The notes beneath the pieces are model-generated. The model was not told where the DNA came from and made no database searches. It worked only from the letters and a program-made list of their open reading frames with translations. Both the position numbers and the translations under genes were made by a program. A DNA stretch of 64,000 nt from Marinobacterium sp. xm-d-530 (GTDB lineage: Bacteria; Pseudomonadota; Gammaproteobacteria; Pseudomonadales; Balneatricaceae). The stretch spans positions 248,001 through 312,000 of the forward strand of contig NZ_WBYM01000002.1 of assembly GCF_013283365.1 (NCBI RefSeq), given 5' to 3'. Below are positions 1 through 7,765 of this stretch, piece after piece. The stretch's first letter is position 1; each line of letters starts with the position of its first letter.

Positions 1-786
1 GAGCGGGCAGAGACGGTTAGCTGTGTCGAAAATATCGATGAGATCATTCTGGCATCCGACAGCGTCATGGTGGCTCGTGGCGACCTGGGCGTAGAGATCG
101 GCGATGCAGAACTGATCGGTATTCAGAAATTGATCATCGATCGTGCACGCACACTGGATCGCACCGTAATCACAGCAACGCAGATGATGGAGTCGATGAT
201 CTCCAGCCCAATGCCGACACGTGCAGAGGTTTTTGACGTAGCCAACGCTGTTCTAGATGGAACCGATGCTGTAATGCTTTCAGCAGAAACCGCCGCTGGT
301 GAATTCCCAATAGAGACCGTCGAGGCGATGTCTCGCGTCATTATTGGCGCTGAGAAGAATCGTCAATCTCAAGTTTCTAAACACCGTATGAACGAGCGGT
401 TCCACAAAATCGATGAATCGATCGCCTTGGCGGCTATGTATACGGCTAACCACTTAGAGGGTGTCACTGCGATTATTTCTATGACTGAATCAGGGGCTAC
501 ACCCCTTCTGATGTCACGCATTCGCTCTGGCCTACCGATCTTCGCCTTCTCAAAGAATCCAAAGACACAGACCCGCGTGGCACTCTACCGTGGCGTTAAA
601 ACCGTTCCATTTGATTCAGAAGCGGTTCCCAACGAAGAGATCAACCAACGTGCTGTTGAAGAGCTACAGCGTCGTAAGGTAGTAAAAGAGGGTGATATCG
701 TCTTGATTACTAAGGGCGACTACGTCAACGCTCAGGGTGGTACCAACACCATGAAGATCGTTCGTGTCGGACCGAATATTAAGTAA
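1..786 (+). CDS. pyk: pyruvate kinase, C-terminal part (5' end outside window)
   Basis: Pyruvate kinase converts phosphoenolpyruvate and ADP to pyruvate and ATP, the last step of glycolysis, in the cytoplasm. The frame is open from the first base of the window, so the start lies upstream; 261 residues are visible, against a usual length of about 470-480. The fragment begins shortly before the metal-site block [12 protein letters not shown], then shows [10 protein letters not shown] and [15 protein letters not shown], all family signatures of the barrel domain. The remainder, from about residue 130 of the fragment, is the regulatory C-terminal domain, ending in the usual [10 protein letters not shown]. 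Two hairpins follow the stop, one of them a good terminator. Its place just upstream of a sugar-uptake cluster suits a role in sugar breakdown, but the two are separated by a terminator and about 340 bp. Which of the two common isozymes this is cannot be told. Confidence 0.96.
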   Translation, partial: ERAETVSCVENIDEIILASDSVMVARGDLGVEIGDAELIGIQKLIIDRARTLDRTVITATQMMESMISSPMPTRAEVFDVANAVLDGTDAVMLSAETAAGEFPIETVEAMSRVIIGAEKNRQSQVSKHRMNERFHKIDESIALAAMYTANHLEGVTAIISMTESGATPLLMSRIRSGLPIFAFSKNPKTQTRVALYRGVKTVPFDSEAVPNEEINQRAVEELQRRKVVKEGDIVLITKGDYVNAQGGTNTMKIVRVGPNIK

Positions 787-799
787 CCACATCACGTTA

Positions 800-823
800 G
801 GTGTCTGGCTTCAGCCTGACACC
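800..823 (+). repeat. degenerate REP-A arm / hairpin after pyk
   Basis: A 24-bp inverted repeat with GGTGTC and GACACC ends around CTGGCTTCAGCCTG. The centre matches the REP-A arm found elsewhere in the window, while the outer bases differ. It lies 14 bp after the pyk stop and is followed by CTTATTT, so it may act as a weak terminator or a 3'-end protecting hairpin. Confidence 0.6.
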
Positions 824-837
824 CTTATTTATTGAAT

Positions 838-866
838 GGGTCAGACCAACAGTCTGGCCCATTTTT
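838..866 (+). terminator. intrinsic terminator of pyk (family D hairpin)
   Basis: The stem GGGTCAGAC / GTCTGGCCC (one mismatch) has a 5-nt loop and is followed by ATTTTT. The stem has the TCAGACC / GGTCTGA signature that recurs at 3850-3874 and 32804-32879. The T-run ends exactly where a GTTGGAGC repeat begins. Confidence 0.75.
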
Positions 867-1016
867 GTTGGAGCCTTATCGAAGATGAGGCGATAGCCTT
901 CTCGCTTCACCCAGGGCTAGCTCCTACACCGCTAAGTAGTTATGTAGGAGCTAGCCTAAGGCTAAGCGAACTGAAAAAAATAAGCCGATTCGCGGCCTTT
1001 TCAAGACCGCTCCAAC
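867..1016. repeat. composite palindromic element (family B ends around a family C hairpin)
   Basis: The outer ends are a left GTTGGAGC arm (867-894, running into GAAGATGAGGCGAT) and a right arm ending GCTCCAAC (991-1016, containing CTTTTCAAGACC). Both recur at 7591-7663, 9541-9604, 44416-44476 and 49321-49506. Between them, 915-956 is a perfect 13-bp inverted repeat (GGCTAGCTCCTAC / GTAGGAGCTAGCC) with a 16-nt loop. Short open frames across it carry no coding signal and are not called as a gene. Confidence 0.75.
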
Positions 1017-1120
1017 GCTTTCCTACGCCACACTCTTAACGCACTGCAAAAAATTTAAGAACCCGTTAAGAGGCATTTTTGACTTGTTTCTTAATCGTTC
1101 CCTGACTAAATTACGTAGCT

Positions 1121-1136
1121 ACTAAATCGATTAAGT
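1121..1136. promoter_or_regulatory. candidate LacI-family operator of the sugar operon
   Basis: ACTAAATCGATTAAGT is a 16-bp palindrome with one mismatched base pair and a central CG, the layout typical of LacI/GalR operators. It overlaps the -35 element of the best promoter candidate ahead of the ABC ATPase gene. A LacI-family regulator is encoded at the end of the same cluster. That this regulator binds here is inference. Confidence 0.5.
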
Positions 1137-1159
1137 AAAACGTCTGTTTTGCATAATCT
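1131..1159 (+). promoter_or_regulatory. candidate sigma-70 promoter of the sugar operon
   Basis: A TTAAGT -35 (1131-1136) and TAATCT -10 (1154-1159) are separated by 17 bp, about 45 bp ahead of the first start codon. The rest of the leader (1017-1206) is AT-rich, with no gene or terminator seen. Confidence 0.45.
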
Positions 1160-1206
1160 TATAACTGCAGGAAGCAGTATTAATAATAAGCAACTGGAGG
1201 TTTTTG

Positions 1207-2310
1207 GTGGCATCGGTCAATCTGAGCAACCTAAACAAAATTTACGGCGAAAAAAGCAAAACGCCGGTCCACATTCTTCATGATGTTAATCTCGACATCA
1301 CCGACGGTGAGTTTGTGGTATTCGTTGGGCCTTCAGGCTGTGGTAAATCAACCCTACTTCGTTGTATTGCAGGACTTGAAGAGATCTCTTCAGGCGACCT
1401 GAATATCGCTGGTGAGCGCGTCAACGATCACACACCTAAAGAGCGTGGCATCGGCATGGTCTTTCAGTCATATGCGCTCTATCCGCACATGTCCGTCTAC
1501 CACAACATGGCGTTTGGTCTTGAACTCTCTGGCATGCCTAAGGATGAGATCCGCAGCCGCGTAACTGAAGTGGCTAAGACTCTGCAACTGGATCATCTAC
1601 TGGATCGTAAGCCTAAAGCTCTATCAGGTGGCCAGCGCCAACGTGTTGCTATAGGTCGCGCCATAGTTCGTGAGCCTAAAGTCTTCCTTTTCGACGAGCC
1701 TCTTTCTAATTTAGATGCGGCACTACGTGTTCAGATGCGTATCGAAATTGCTCGTCTTCACGGTACGCTAAAGAACACTATGATCTACGTGACTCACGAT
1801 CAGATCGAAGCGATGACGCTTGCAGACAAAATCGTCGTTCTAAGCGCAGGCCGCATTGAGCAGGTGGGTGCGCCACTGGAACTGTACCACCGCCCTGCTA
1901 ACCGTTTTGTCGCTGGTTTCATTGGCTCACCGAAGATGAACTTCCTAGAAGTGAGTGTCGATGCAGTCGAGAAAAATCAGATCACGATCTCTCTTGATGG
2001 TCACTCTCTGACGCTAGAGCGCCAAACTGATGCTTTTGCCTGCGATAAAGCCGCACTTGGCATTCGCCCAGAACACCTAACAGTAGATGGTAGCGGCGAT
2101 CTCTTTATTGAGAGCACCGTCAGCCATGTCGAGCATCTTGGTGACCAGTGCATGATATATATGGATTTGGAAGGTTTGGAATCACCCGTTGTTGTTGTCG
2201 CTGATGGCGATGTCACTGCAAAGAGCGGCCAAACATTAAAGCTCGGCATTCCGGTTGAACGTTGTCACCTGTTTGATCAGAACGATCAGCGTGTGCTTCC
2301 GGTTGAATAA
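1207..2310 (+). CDS. aglK: sugar ABC transporter ATP-binding protein (MalK/AglK type)
   Basis: ATPase that powers an ABC sugar importer at the inner face of the cytoplasmic membrane. The 367-residue protein has Walker [10 protein letters not shown] near residue 42, signature [14 protein letters not shown] near 136, Walker [14 protein letters not shown] and the switch histidine in YVTHD. A C-terminal OB/TOBE regulatory region starts near residue 240. This is the full layout of MalK-like shared-class ATPases. I start at GTG 1207: the GGAGG at 1196-1200 is 6 nt upstream, whereas the TTG at 1204 leaves only 3 nt. The binding-protein gene follows after 99 bp, then two permeases. The symbol follows the alpha-glucoside (Agl) systems of rhizobia, which it resembles by cluster content; a trehalose-type assignment is not excluded. 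Confidence 0.88.
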   Translation: MASVNLSNLNKIYGEKSKTPVHILHDVNLDITDGEFVVFVGPSGCGKSTLLRCIAGLEEISSGDLNIAGERVNDHTPKERGIGMVFQSYALYPHMSVYHNMAFGLELSGMPKDEIRSRVTEVAKTLQLDHLLDRKPKALSGGQRQRVAIGRAIVREPKVFLFDEPLSNLDAALRVQMRIEIARLHGTLKNTMIYVTHDQIEAMTLADKIVVLSAGRIEQVGAPLELYHRPANRFVAGFIGSPKMNFLEVSVDAVEKNQITISLDGHSLTLERQTDAFACDKAALGIRPEHLTVDGSGDLFIESTVSHVEHLGDQCMIYMDLEGLESPVVVVADGDVTAKSGQTLKLGIPVERCHLFDQNDQRVLPVE

Positions 2311-2409
2311 GAATTTGAGTTTCGTGCATTCGGCATGATTTTCACGGGTTGAGCACCCGGCATAGTGCAAGCCGCTCACACAATAAAATCAAAACAGAGG
2401 TTTACCCTG

Positions 2410-3768
2410 ATGACTCTACGTAAGACTCTTTCGGTAGCAATCGCACTTGCTACTCTTTCAGGCACAGCGGCAGCTGAAGGTCTAAAGTTCGATAAAGCAG
2501 ACAACCGTTTCTCTTGGGATTCACTGTCAAAATTCGAAAAGATGGATCTAAATGGCAAAACAATTCGCTTTGACGGCCCATGGATCGATGGTGACGAAGC
2601 TAACCTTCGCACAGTGATTGCCTACTTCGAAGAAGCGACCGGCGCGACTGTTGAATACAACGGCTCTAACGACTTCGAACAGCTTGTTCTAGTTGATATG
2701 AAAGCGGGCAACCCACCCAACCTAGCAGCATGGCCACAACCTGGTACCGTGTCTGAGCTAGCATCACAGGGTAACCTAGTCGCTCTATCTGACAGTGTTG
2801 AGCAAGCGGTAGCAACTAACTACGCAGCAGGCCAAAGCTGGGTTGATCTAGGTACTTACAAAGGCGCTGACGGCAAAGAGGCGATGTTTGGTCTTCCATA
2901 CAACGTTAACTTGAAGTCACTCGTTTGGTACGTACCAGAGAACTTTGAAGAGATGGGTTACGAAATCCCACAATCGATGGAAGAGCTTATTGCTCTATCT
3001 GATCAGATTGTAAAAGATGGCGGCACACCTTGGTGTATCGGCATGGAGTCTGGCGGTGCAACCGGTTGGGTTGGTACGGACTGGATGGAAGATCTAATGC
3101 TTCGCACTCAGCCACCGTCTGTCTACGATCAGTGGGTTTCAAACGAGATGCCATTCAACGATCCTAAAGTGATTGAAGTCATGAACACCTTCGGTCAGTT
3201 CGTGCTGAACGACGACTACGTGGATGGTTCATCTTCTGCTGTTGCTTCGATCTTCTTCGGTGACTCACCAAAAGGTTTGTTCGATACACCACCTAAGTGT
3301 TACATGCACCGTCAGGCGTCGTTCATCCCTGCATTCTTCCCAGATCAGTACAAAGAGACTATCGGTACAGATTCTGACTTCTTCTACTTCCCATCGTACG
3401 AAAGCAAAGATCTAGGTAACCCTGTTCTTGGCGGTGGTACGTTGATCACGATGATGAAGGACTCACCAGAATCACAAGTCTTCATGGACTACCTGACTTC
3501 ACCAATCGCACACGAGTTGTGGATGGCTGGCCAAGGCTTCCTAACACCACACAAAGGCGCGAAGCTTGAAGCTTACTCAAGCGACACGCTACGTAAGCAA
3601 GGTGAGATCTTCTTGAATGCAACAACCTTCCGCTTCGATGCGTCTGACCTAATGCCAGGTGCTATCGGTGCCGGTGCATTCTGGACAGGTATGGTTGACT
3701 TCACTTCAGGCAAATCGGCTGAAGAAGTGACGACCGACATCCAAAAAGCTTGGGATGCTATCAAGTAA
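2410..3768 (+). CDS. aglE: periplasmic sugar-binding protein of the ABC importer (AglE-like)
   Basis: Extracytoplasmic solute-binding protein that captures the sugar and delivers it to the membrane permeases. The 452-residue protein begins with a clear Sec signal peptide: MTLRK, then the hydrophobic run LSVAIALATLSGTA, with likely cleavage after TAAA. The mature part shows features of family-1 sugar-binding proteins, including the VIAYFEEATGATVEYNGSND region and a Trp/Gly-rich ligand-site region (SGGATGWVGTDWMEDLML). The ATG at 2410 has AGAGG 9 nt upstream and places the signal peptide at the N-terminus; an in-frame upstream codon near 2365 would put 15 odd residues ahead of it. The 136-bp gap to the first permease holds stable hairpins, the usual arrangement for making far more binding protein than permease. 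The ligand is inferred from the neighbouring GH32 and GH13 enzymes. Confidence 0.87.
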   Translation: MTLRKTLSVAIALATLSGTAAAEGLKFDKADNRFSWDSLSKFEKMDLNGKTIRFDGPWIDGDEANLRTVIAYFEEATGATVEYNGSNDFEQLVLVDMKAGNPPNLAAWPQPGTVSELASQGNLVALSDSVEQAVATNYAAGQSWVDLGTYKGADGKEAMFGLPYNVNLKSLVWYVPENFEEMGYEIPQSMEELIALSDQIVKDGGTPWCIGMESGGATGWVGTDWMEDLMLRTQPPSVYDQWVSNEMPFNDPKVIEVMNTFGQFVLNDDYVDGSSSAVASIFFGDSPKGLFDTPPKCYMHRQASFIPAFFPDQYKETIGTDSDFFYFPSYESKDLGNPVLGGGTLITMMKDSPESQVFMDYLTSPIAHELWMAGQGFLTPHKGAKLEAYSSDTLRKQGEIFLNATTFRFDASDLMPGAIGAGAFWTGMVDFTSGKSAEEVTTDIQKAWDAIK

Positions 3769-3784
3769 TAGCGCCCACCTTCGC

Positions 3785-3874
3785 TTCATCTGCGATAAAG
3801 CTCCTACACTCTTGTAGGAGCGATCTCGCAGAGGTCGCGATTCAAAAGAGGGATCAGACTCAAGGTCTGATCCC
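3785..3874. repeat. family C and family D hairpins between binding-protein and permease genes
   Basis: CTCCTACA-CTCT-TGTAGGAG (3801-3820) is a perfect 8-bp stem, flanked by GCGA-rich arms (CGATCTCGCAGAGGTCGCG). A second hairpin, GGGATCAGAC / GTCTGATCCC (3850-3874), is of the TCAGACC family. No T-run follows either, so read-through into the permease genes is expected. Their likely effect is protection of the upstream message from 3' decay. Confidence 0.7.
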
Positions 3875-3904
3875 ACTCTCTGATCGACTCATATTGAGAC
3901 CACT

Positions 3905-4903
3905 ATGACTGAACAGATCTACTCTGCCCTAATCGCGATCCTTATTGGTGTATCGGCGGTTATTATCTACTTCTGGGGCAGCAACTGGATTCTAGATGCG
4001 CTGATTTCAAAATCATCACGCGCTAACAAAGAGGTACTTCGCGAGAAAATCCGCCCATGGCTATTTGCGGGGCCGGCACTCTTCTTCTTGACGCTCTACC
4101 TTGTCTACCCTGTTTTCGAAACCCTGTGGTTGTCGTTCCAAAACTCCGACTCCACAGAGTTTGTTGGCTGGTCCAACTACGCTTGGCTGTTTAATGATGG
4201 ACAGTTCCACATTACGCTGCGTAATAACCTACTTTGGCTGATCATTGTGCCTACACTCTCTACTGTTTTTGGTCTCGCAGTAGCTGTGTTAGCCGATCGT
4301 GCCAAATTCGGCACCATCGCCAAATCGATCATTTTCATGCCGATGGCGATCTCATTCGTCGGTGCCTCGGTTATCTGGAAGTTCGTTTATCACTATAACG
4401 GTGAAGGCGATACTCAAATCGGCATTCTCAACGCCATTGTGGTGGCGTTTGGTGGGGAACCGCAGTTCTGGTTATCGATGGAGATCTGGAACTCTGTACT
4501 GCTGATGGTCATCCTAATTTGGATTCAGACCGGTTTTGCGATGGTGATTTTAGGTGCAGCGCTTCGTAGCGTTCCTGAAGAGACACTAGAGGCTGCGATC
4601 ATCGATGGCGCTAACCGTCGTCAGCTATTCTTCCGAATAACACTACCCCAGATCATGCCAACGGTCATCGTGGTATGGACCACCATCGCCATTCTGGTCT
4701 TGAAAGTATTCGACATCGTCTTGGCGATGACCAATGGTCAGTGGGAAACCCAAGTATTGGCCAACCTAATGTATGACTGGATGTTCCGAGGCGCCGGTGA
4801 CTTTGGCCGAGGCAGTGCCATTGCCATCATTATTATGCTGTCGGTTACCCCGATCATGGCTTGGAACATCTACCGTTTCCGTAAAGATGAGGCAGGACGC
4901 TAA
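3905..4903 (+). CDS. aglF: sugar ABC transporter permease (AglF/MalF type)
   Basis: First membrane subunit of the sugar importer, in the cytoplasmic membrane. The 332-residue protein opens with a transmembrane segment (about residues 5-25, IYSALIAILIGVSAVIIYF), then a cytoplasmic stretch and further helices starting with PWLFAGPALFFLTLYLVYP. The ATPase-coupling EAA loop is visible as EAAIIDGANRRQLFFRITLP near residues 220-240. The start ATG follows the hairpin-rich gap after the binding-protein gene. The stop TAA shares its last base with the start of the next permease (TAATG), so the two are translationally coupled. The family and position make the role secure. Sugar specificity is only inferred from the cluster. 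Confidence 0.87.
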   Translation: MTEQIYSALIAILIGVSAVIIYFWGSNWILDALISKSSRANKEVLREKIRPWLFAGPALFFLTLYLVYPVFETLWLSFQNSDSTEFVGWSNYAWLFNDGQFHITLRNNLLWLIIVPTLSTVFGLAVAVLADRAKFGTIAKSIIFMPMAISFVGASVIWKFVYHYNGEGDTQIGILNAIVVAFGGEPQFWLSMEIWNSVLLMVILIWIQTGFAMVILGAALRSVPEETLEAAIIDGANRRQLFFRITLPQIMPTVIVVWTTIAILVLKVFDIVLAMTNGQWETQVLANLMYDWMFRGAGDFGRGSAIAIIIMLSVTPIMAWNIYRFRKDEAGR

Positions 4904-6054
4904 TGAGTACACAATCTTCTTTCTTGCCAAGGTTCTTTAACGGCACCGCACTAACCGCCCTAGTTATTCTTTGGCTAGTCCCAACACTGGGTCTGTTTGT
5001 CAGCTCTATTCGTGACAAAGATCAGTTGGCGGCATCGGGCTGGTGGACCTCGTTTAATGAGTCAAAACAGGTCACCTTTGCTCGAACCGATCTACCTGAG
5101 ACACAACAACAGATCGACGGTCAGTTTGTCTTAAGCGGCCAACTAACGGCTGACGATGGCACTGTGTTCACAAACGTTTTGGCGTTCGGCAGCAGTTCAC
5201 GGGATCCAGAAGAGGTTCCAGCCGGTGAGACAGCGACGCTAAAAAATGGTGCGCAGCTAACGGTTAACAGTGACGGTAGCTACACCTATGTCCAGGACAA
5301 AGAGATTACCGGCAGTCGTGGTAAACGTATATTCTTCGCCTACGGTCAACCGCCACGCTTTACGCTAGAGAACTACGACAACGTCTTGGATAAAGGCAAA
5401 ATCGGTCAGGCGTTTCTGAATACACTGGCCGTAACCATCCCAGCGACCGTCATTCCGGTTCTGATCGCAGCCTTTGCGGCCTACGCCTTCAGCTGGATGC
5501 AGTTTGCAGGTCGTGAGTGGCTGTTCGCTGTGGTTATCGGTCTATTGGTCGTGCCGCTACAAACCTCGCTGGTCCCACTGCTGCGCCTCTACTCAGACCT
5601 AGGTCAGATGTTTGGCTTTGAGAGTAAGGGCTACCCCGGTGTCTGGATGGCGCACACCGGCTTCGGCTTGCCGTTGGCGATCTACCTAATGCGTAACTAT
5701 ATGAAAAGTCTGCCGGGTGATTTGATTGAGAGCGCCCGTGTCGATGGAGCTAGCCACTTCCAGGTCTTCACTAGAATCATTCTGCCACTGTCTCTCCCAG
5801 CACTGGCCAGTTTCACGATCTTCCAGTTCCTTTGGGTTTGGAATGACCTGTTGGTGGCACTGGTATTCCTAGGACAGGGCGAAGATCAGATTGTACTGAC
5901 TGCCCAACTGCGTGCCCTACTCGGCACCCGCGGTTCCAACTGGGAAGTGCTAACCTCTGGCGCCTTCATCAGTATTATCTTGCCGCTGCTCGTCTTCTTT
6001 GCACTGCAACGATTCTTTGTACGCGGCTTAGTAGCAGGATCAGTGAAAGGCTAA
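4903..6054 (+). CDS. aglG: sugar ABC transporter permease (AglG/MalG type) with a large periplasmic insertion
   Basis: Second membrane subunit of the sugar importer. The 383-residue protein has TM1 near residues 12-32 (ALTALVILWLVPTLGLFVSS). A long hydrophilic stretch then runs to about residue 165, rich in Thr, Gly and Asp, before five helices beginning IGQAFLNTLAVTIPATVIPV. The EAA loop is ESARVDGASHFQVFTRIILP, near residues 274-293. Ordinary MalG-type subunits are about 280-300 residues long, so the extra roughly 100 residues form a periplasmic domain; as far as I recall, AglG-type proteins are about this long, so it is probably a subfamily trait rather than a fusion. Four REP arms fill the gap to the next gene. 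Confidence 0.86.
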   Translation: MSTQSSFLPRFFNGTALTALVILWLVPTLGLFVSSIRDKDQLAASGWWTSFNESKQVTFARTDLPETQQQIDGQFVLSGQLTADDGTVFTNVLAFGSSSRDPEEVPAGETATLKNGAQLTVNSDGSYTYVQDKEITGSRGKRIFFAYGQPPRFTLENYDNVLDKGKIGQAFLNTLAVTIPATVIPVLIAAFAAYAFSWMQFAGREWLFAVVIGLLVVPLQTSLVPLLRLYSDLGQMFGFESKGYPGVWMAHTGFGLPLAIYLMRNYMKSLPGDLIESARVDGASHFQVFTRIILPLSLPALASFTIFQFLWVWNDLLVALVFLGQGEDQIVLTAQLRALLGTRGSNWEVLTSGAFISIILPLLVFFALQRFFVRGLVAGSVKG

Positions 6055-6067
6055 GCCAGCCTTTGGC

Positions 6068-6228
6068 GGTGACTGGCTTTCAGCCTGTCATCCACTGTAT
6101 GGAAATCACTGAGAAAGCAGATGACAGGCTAAAGCCAGTCACTGTTGATATGAACTGAATTAGGTGACTGGCTTTAGCCTGTCACTGGTGAATTAAAAAA
6201 ACAAAGGTGACTGGCTTCAGCCTGTCAC
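6068..6228. repeat. cluster of four REP-A arms
   Basis: The arms are at 6068-6093 (forward), 6117-6142 (reverse), 6163-6185 (forward) and 6206-6228 (forward). All have the GGTGACTGGCTTNAGCCTGTCA core or its complement. They fill most of the 192-bp space between the permease and sucrase genes. Confidence 0.9.
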
Positions 6229-6246
6229 CAAAACAGCGAATAAAAC

Positions 6247-7584
6247 ATGACCAACAAACCAGACCAAACACTACCCGAGCATTTCAAAGCTCCGCGCGGT
6301 TGGATCAACGATCCAAACGGCTTGGTCTATTTTGACGGTCGTTACCACCTCTTCTACCAGCACTACCCAGAAGGACTGACCTGGGGCCCTATGCACTGGG
6401 GACATGCCGTCAGCTCCGATCTGAATCAGTGGCAGCATAAACCCATTGCCTTAGAGCCTGACGAACAGGGTATGTGCTTCTCTGGAAGCGCCATTGTCGA
6501 TTGGAAGGATGACTCGGGCCTATTTGATGGCCAAGTGGGCCTGATCGCTTTCTATACCGCTCATCGTGACAAAGAGGGGTTTGATCGCGACTACGAGCAA
6601 GATCAATGCATCGCCTACTCTAGCGACAGTGGTGAGACCTGGACCAAATATTCAAACAACCCTGTTTTGAGCAACCCCGGTTTTTCTGACTTCCGTGACC
6701 CTAAAGTCTTTTGGCACGAAGAGAGTCAGCACTGGATTATGTGTCTGGCAACACGTCAAACCATCTCTTTCTACCGTTCCAAAAATCTGCTCGATTGGAG
6801 CTTCTGCTCAGAGTTTGGAGAAGGCCAAGGGGCACACGAATGGCACCCTTGGGAGTGCCCTGATCTATTCGAACTGACCACCGAGAATGGTCTAACCGCT
6901 TGGGTATTGGTAGTGGGAATTGGTATGACACCCGACATCCACTACGGTTCGTACACCCAATACTTTATCGGTGACTTTGACGGAATACAGTTTACTAACC
7001 GAAACCCGGCCGGCACGGTTTTGCTGTTAGATGAGGGGCGCGACTACTATGCGACACAGAGCTGGTCAGACGCCCCCAATCAACAACGACAGGCCATCTC
7101 TTGGTTTAGCAACTGGCGCTACGCCAATGAACTCCCCTGCTCGGTCACCAATGGCCAGATGACTCTACCCCGTCAGTTAAGACTGATAGAGACCGCTGAT
7201 GGATTAAGAATTGCACAACAGTTTGCGAGTCGTTCAGAAGCCGAGGCCATTCAGCCAACCGACTCTATTAGGTTGAGCGAGGGCAAACACCAGAGCACTC
7301 AAATGAATTTGAACGAGGGTGAATCAGCCTATATTGCTTCACACGATGAAGCGCATCGAATTGAGATCACGCGAACAGAAGAGCGTTACCAGATAAGTAT
7401 TAGCCGCTCTGTGAATACCGATGATGAAACCCTAAACGAACACTTTTCACATCAATACAGCCGGGAATTGAATGTAAACGGGTCGCTACAGGTTGAGTGG
7501 ATATTCAGTGAAGCAGGGCTAGAGATGCTACTGGCCGATGGATTGATGAGTATTACGCAAAGGTCGTTTCCAGAGCGCACTTAA
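6247..7584 (+). CDS. cytoplasmic GH32 beta-fructofuranosidase (sucrase)
   Basis: Glycoside hydrolase family 32 enzyme expected to hydrolyse sucrose or short fructosides to release fructose. The 445-residue protein has the three family landmarks: WINDPNG with nucleophile D22, FRDP with transition-state D151, and WECPDLF with acid/base E203. The five-bladed propeller occupies about residues 12-320 and a beta-sandwich tail follows. There is no signal peptide, so it works in the cytoplasm on imported sugar. The ABC importer imports unphosphorylated sugar, so sucrose rather than sucrose-6-phosphate is the likely substrate; the sequence alone does not separate the two. It sits between the permeases and an alpha-glucosidase gene, with repeat clusters on both sides. 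I give no symbol because cscA, sacA and scrB are used for different substrate forms. Confidence 0.87.
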   Translation: MTNKPDQTLPEHFKAPRGWINDPNGLVYFDGRYHLFYQHYPEGLTWGPMHWGHAVSSDLNQWQHKPIALEPDEQGMCFSGSAIVDWKDDSGLFDGQVGLIAFYTAHRDKEGFDRDYEQDQCIAYSSDSGETWTKYSNNPVLSNPGFSDFRDPKVFWHEESQHWIMCLATRQTISFYRSKNLLDWSFCSEFGEGQGAHEWHPWECPDLFELTTENGLTAWVLVVGIGMTPDIHYGSYTQYFIGDFDGIQFTNRNPAGTVLLLDEGRDYYATQSWSDAPNQQRQAISWFSNWRYANELPCSVTNGQMTLPRQLRLIETADGLRIAQQFASRSEAEAIQPTDSIRLSEGKHQSTQMNLNEGESAYIASHDEAHRIEITRTEERYQISISRSVNTDDETLNEHFSHQYSRELNVNGSLQVEWIFSEAGLEMLLADGLMSITQRSFPERT

Positions 7585-7590
7585 AAGAGT

Positions 7591-7737
7591 GTTGGAGCGT
7601 CCTTAAAAGGTCGCGAAGCTTTAAAAAGATCTGGGATCGCCTCATCTTCGATAAGGCTCCAACAAAAGCTGGGTGACAGGCTGAAGGCCAGTCACCCGAA
7701 AAGAAACACCGGTGACTGGCTTCAGCCTGTCATCCGC
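7591..7737. repeat. B-B-A-A composite repeat between GH32 and GH13 genes
   Basis: A family B pair (7591-7616 starting GTTGGAGC, and 7635-7663 ending GCTCCAAC) is followed by two REP-A arms. The reverse arm is at 7671-7697 and the forward arm at 7710-7737. The last arm ends 28 bp before the alpha-glucosidase start codon, and its forward strand can be read in frame as TGFSLSSA, which falsely extends that gene. Confidence 0.88.
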
Positions 7738-7765
7738 AATAATAGAAAACAGTAGAGACAACACT

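Noticed and set aside
836-1039. 67-residue open frame after pyk
   Set aside because: It is composed of family B, C and B repeat ends and the pyk terminator; no ribosome site and no protein-like pattern.
7712-7765. N-terminal extension of the GH13 gene (TGFSLSSA...)
   Set aside because: These codons are the translated REP-A arm and its flank; the family start is at 7766. The same holds for frames ahead of 9609.
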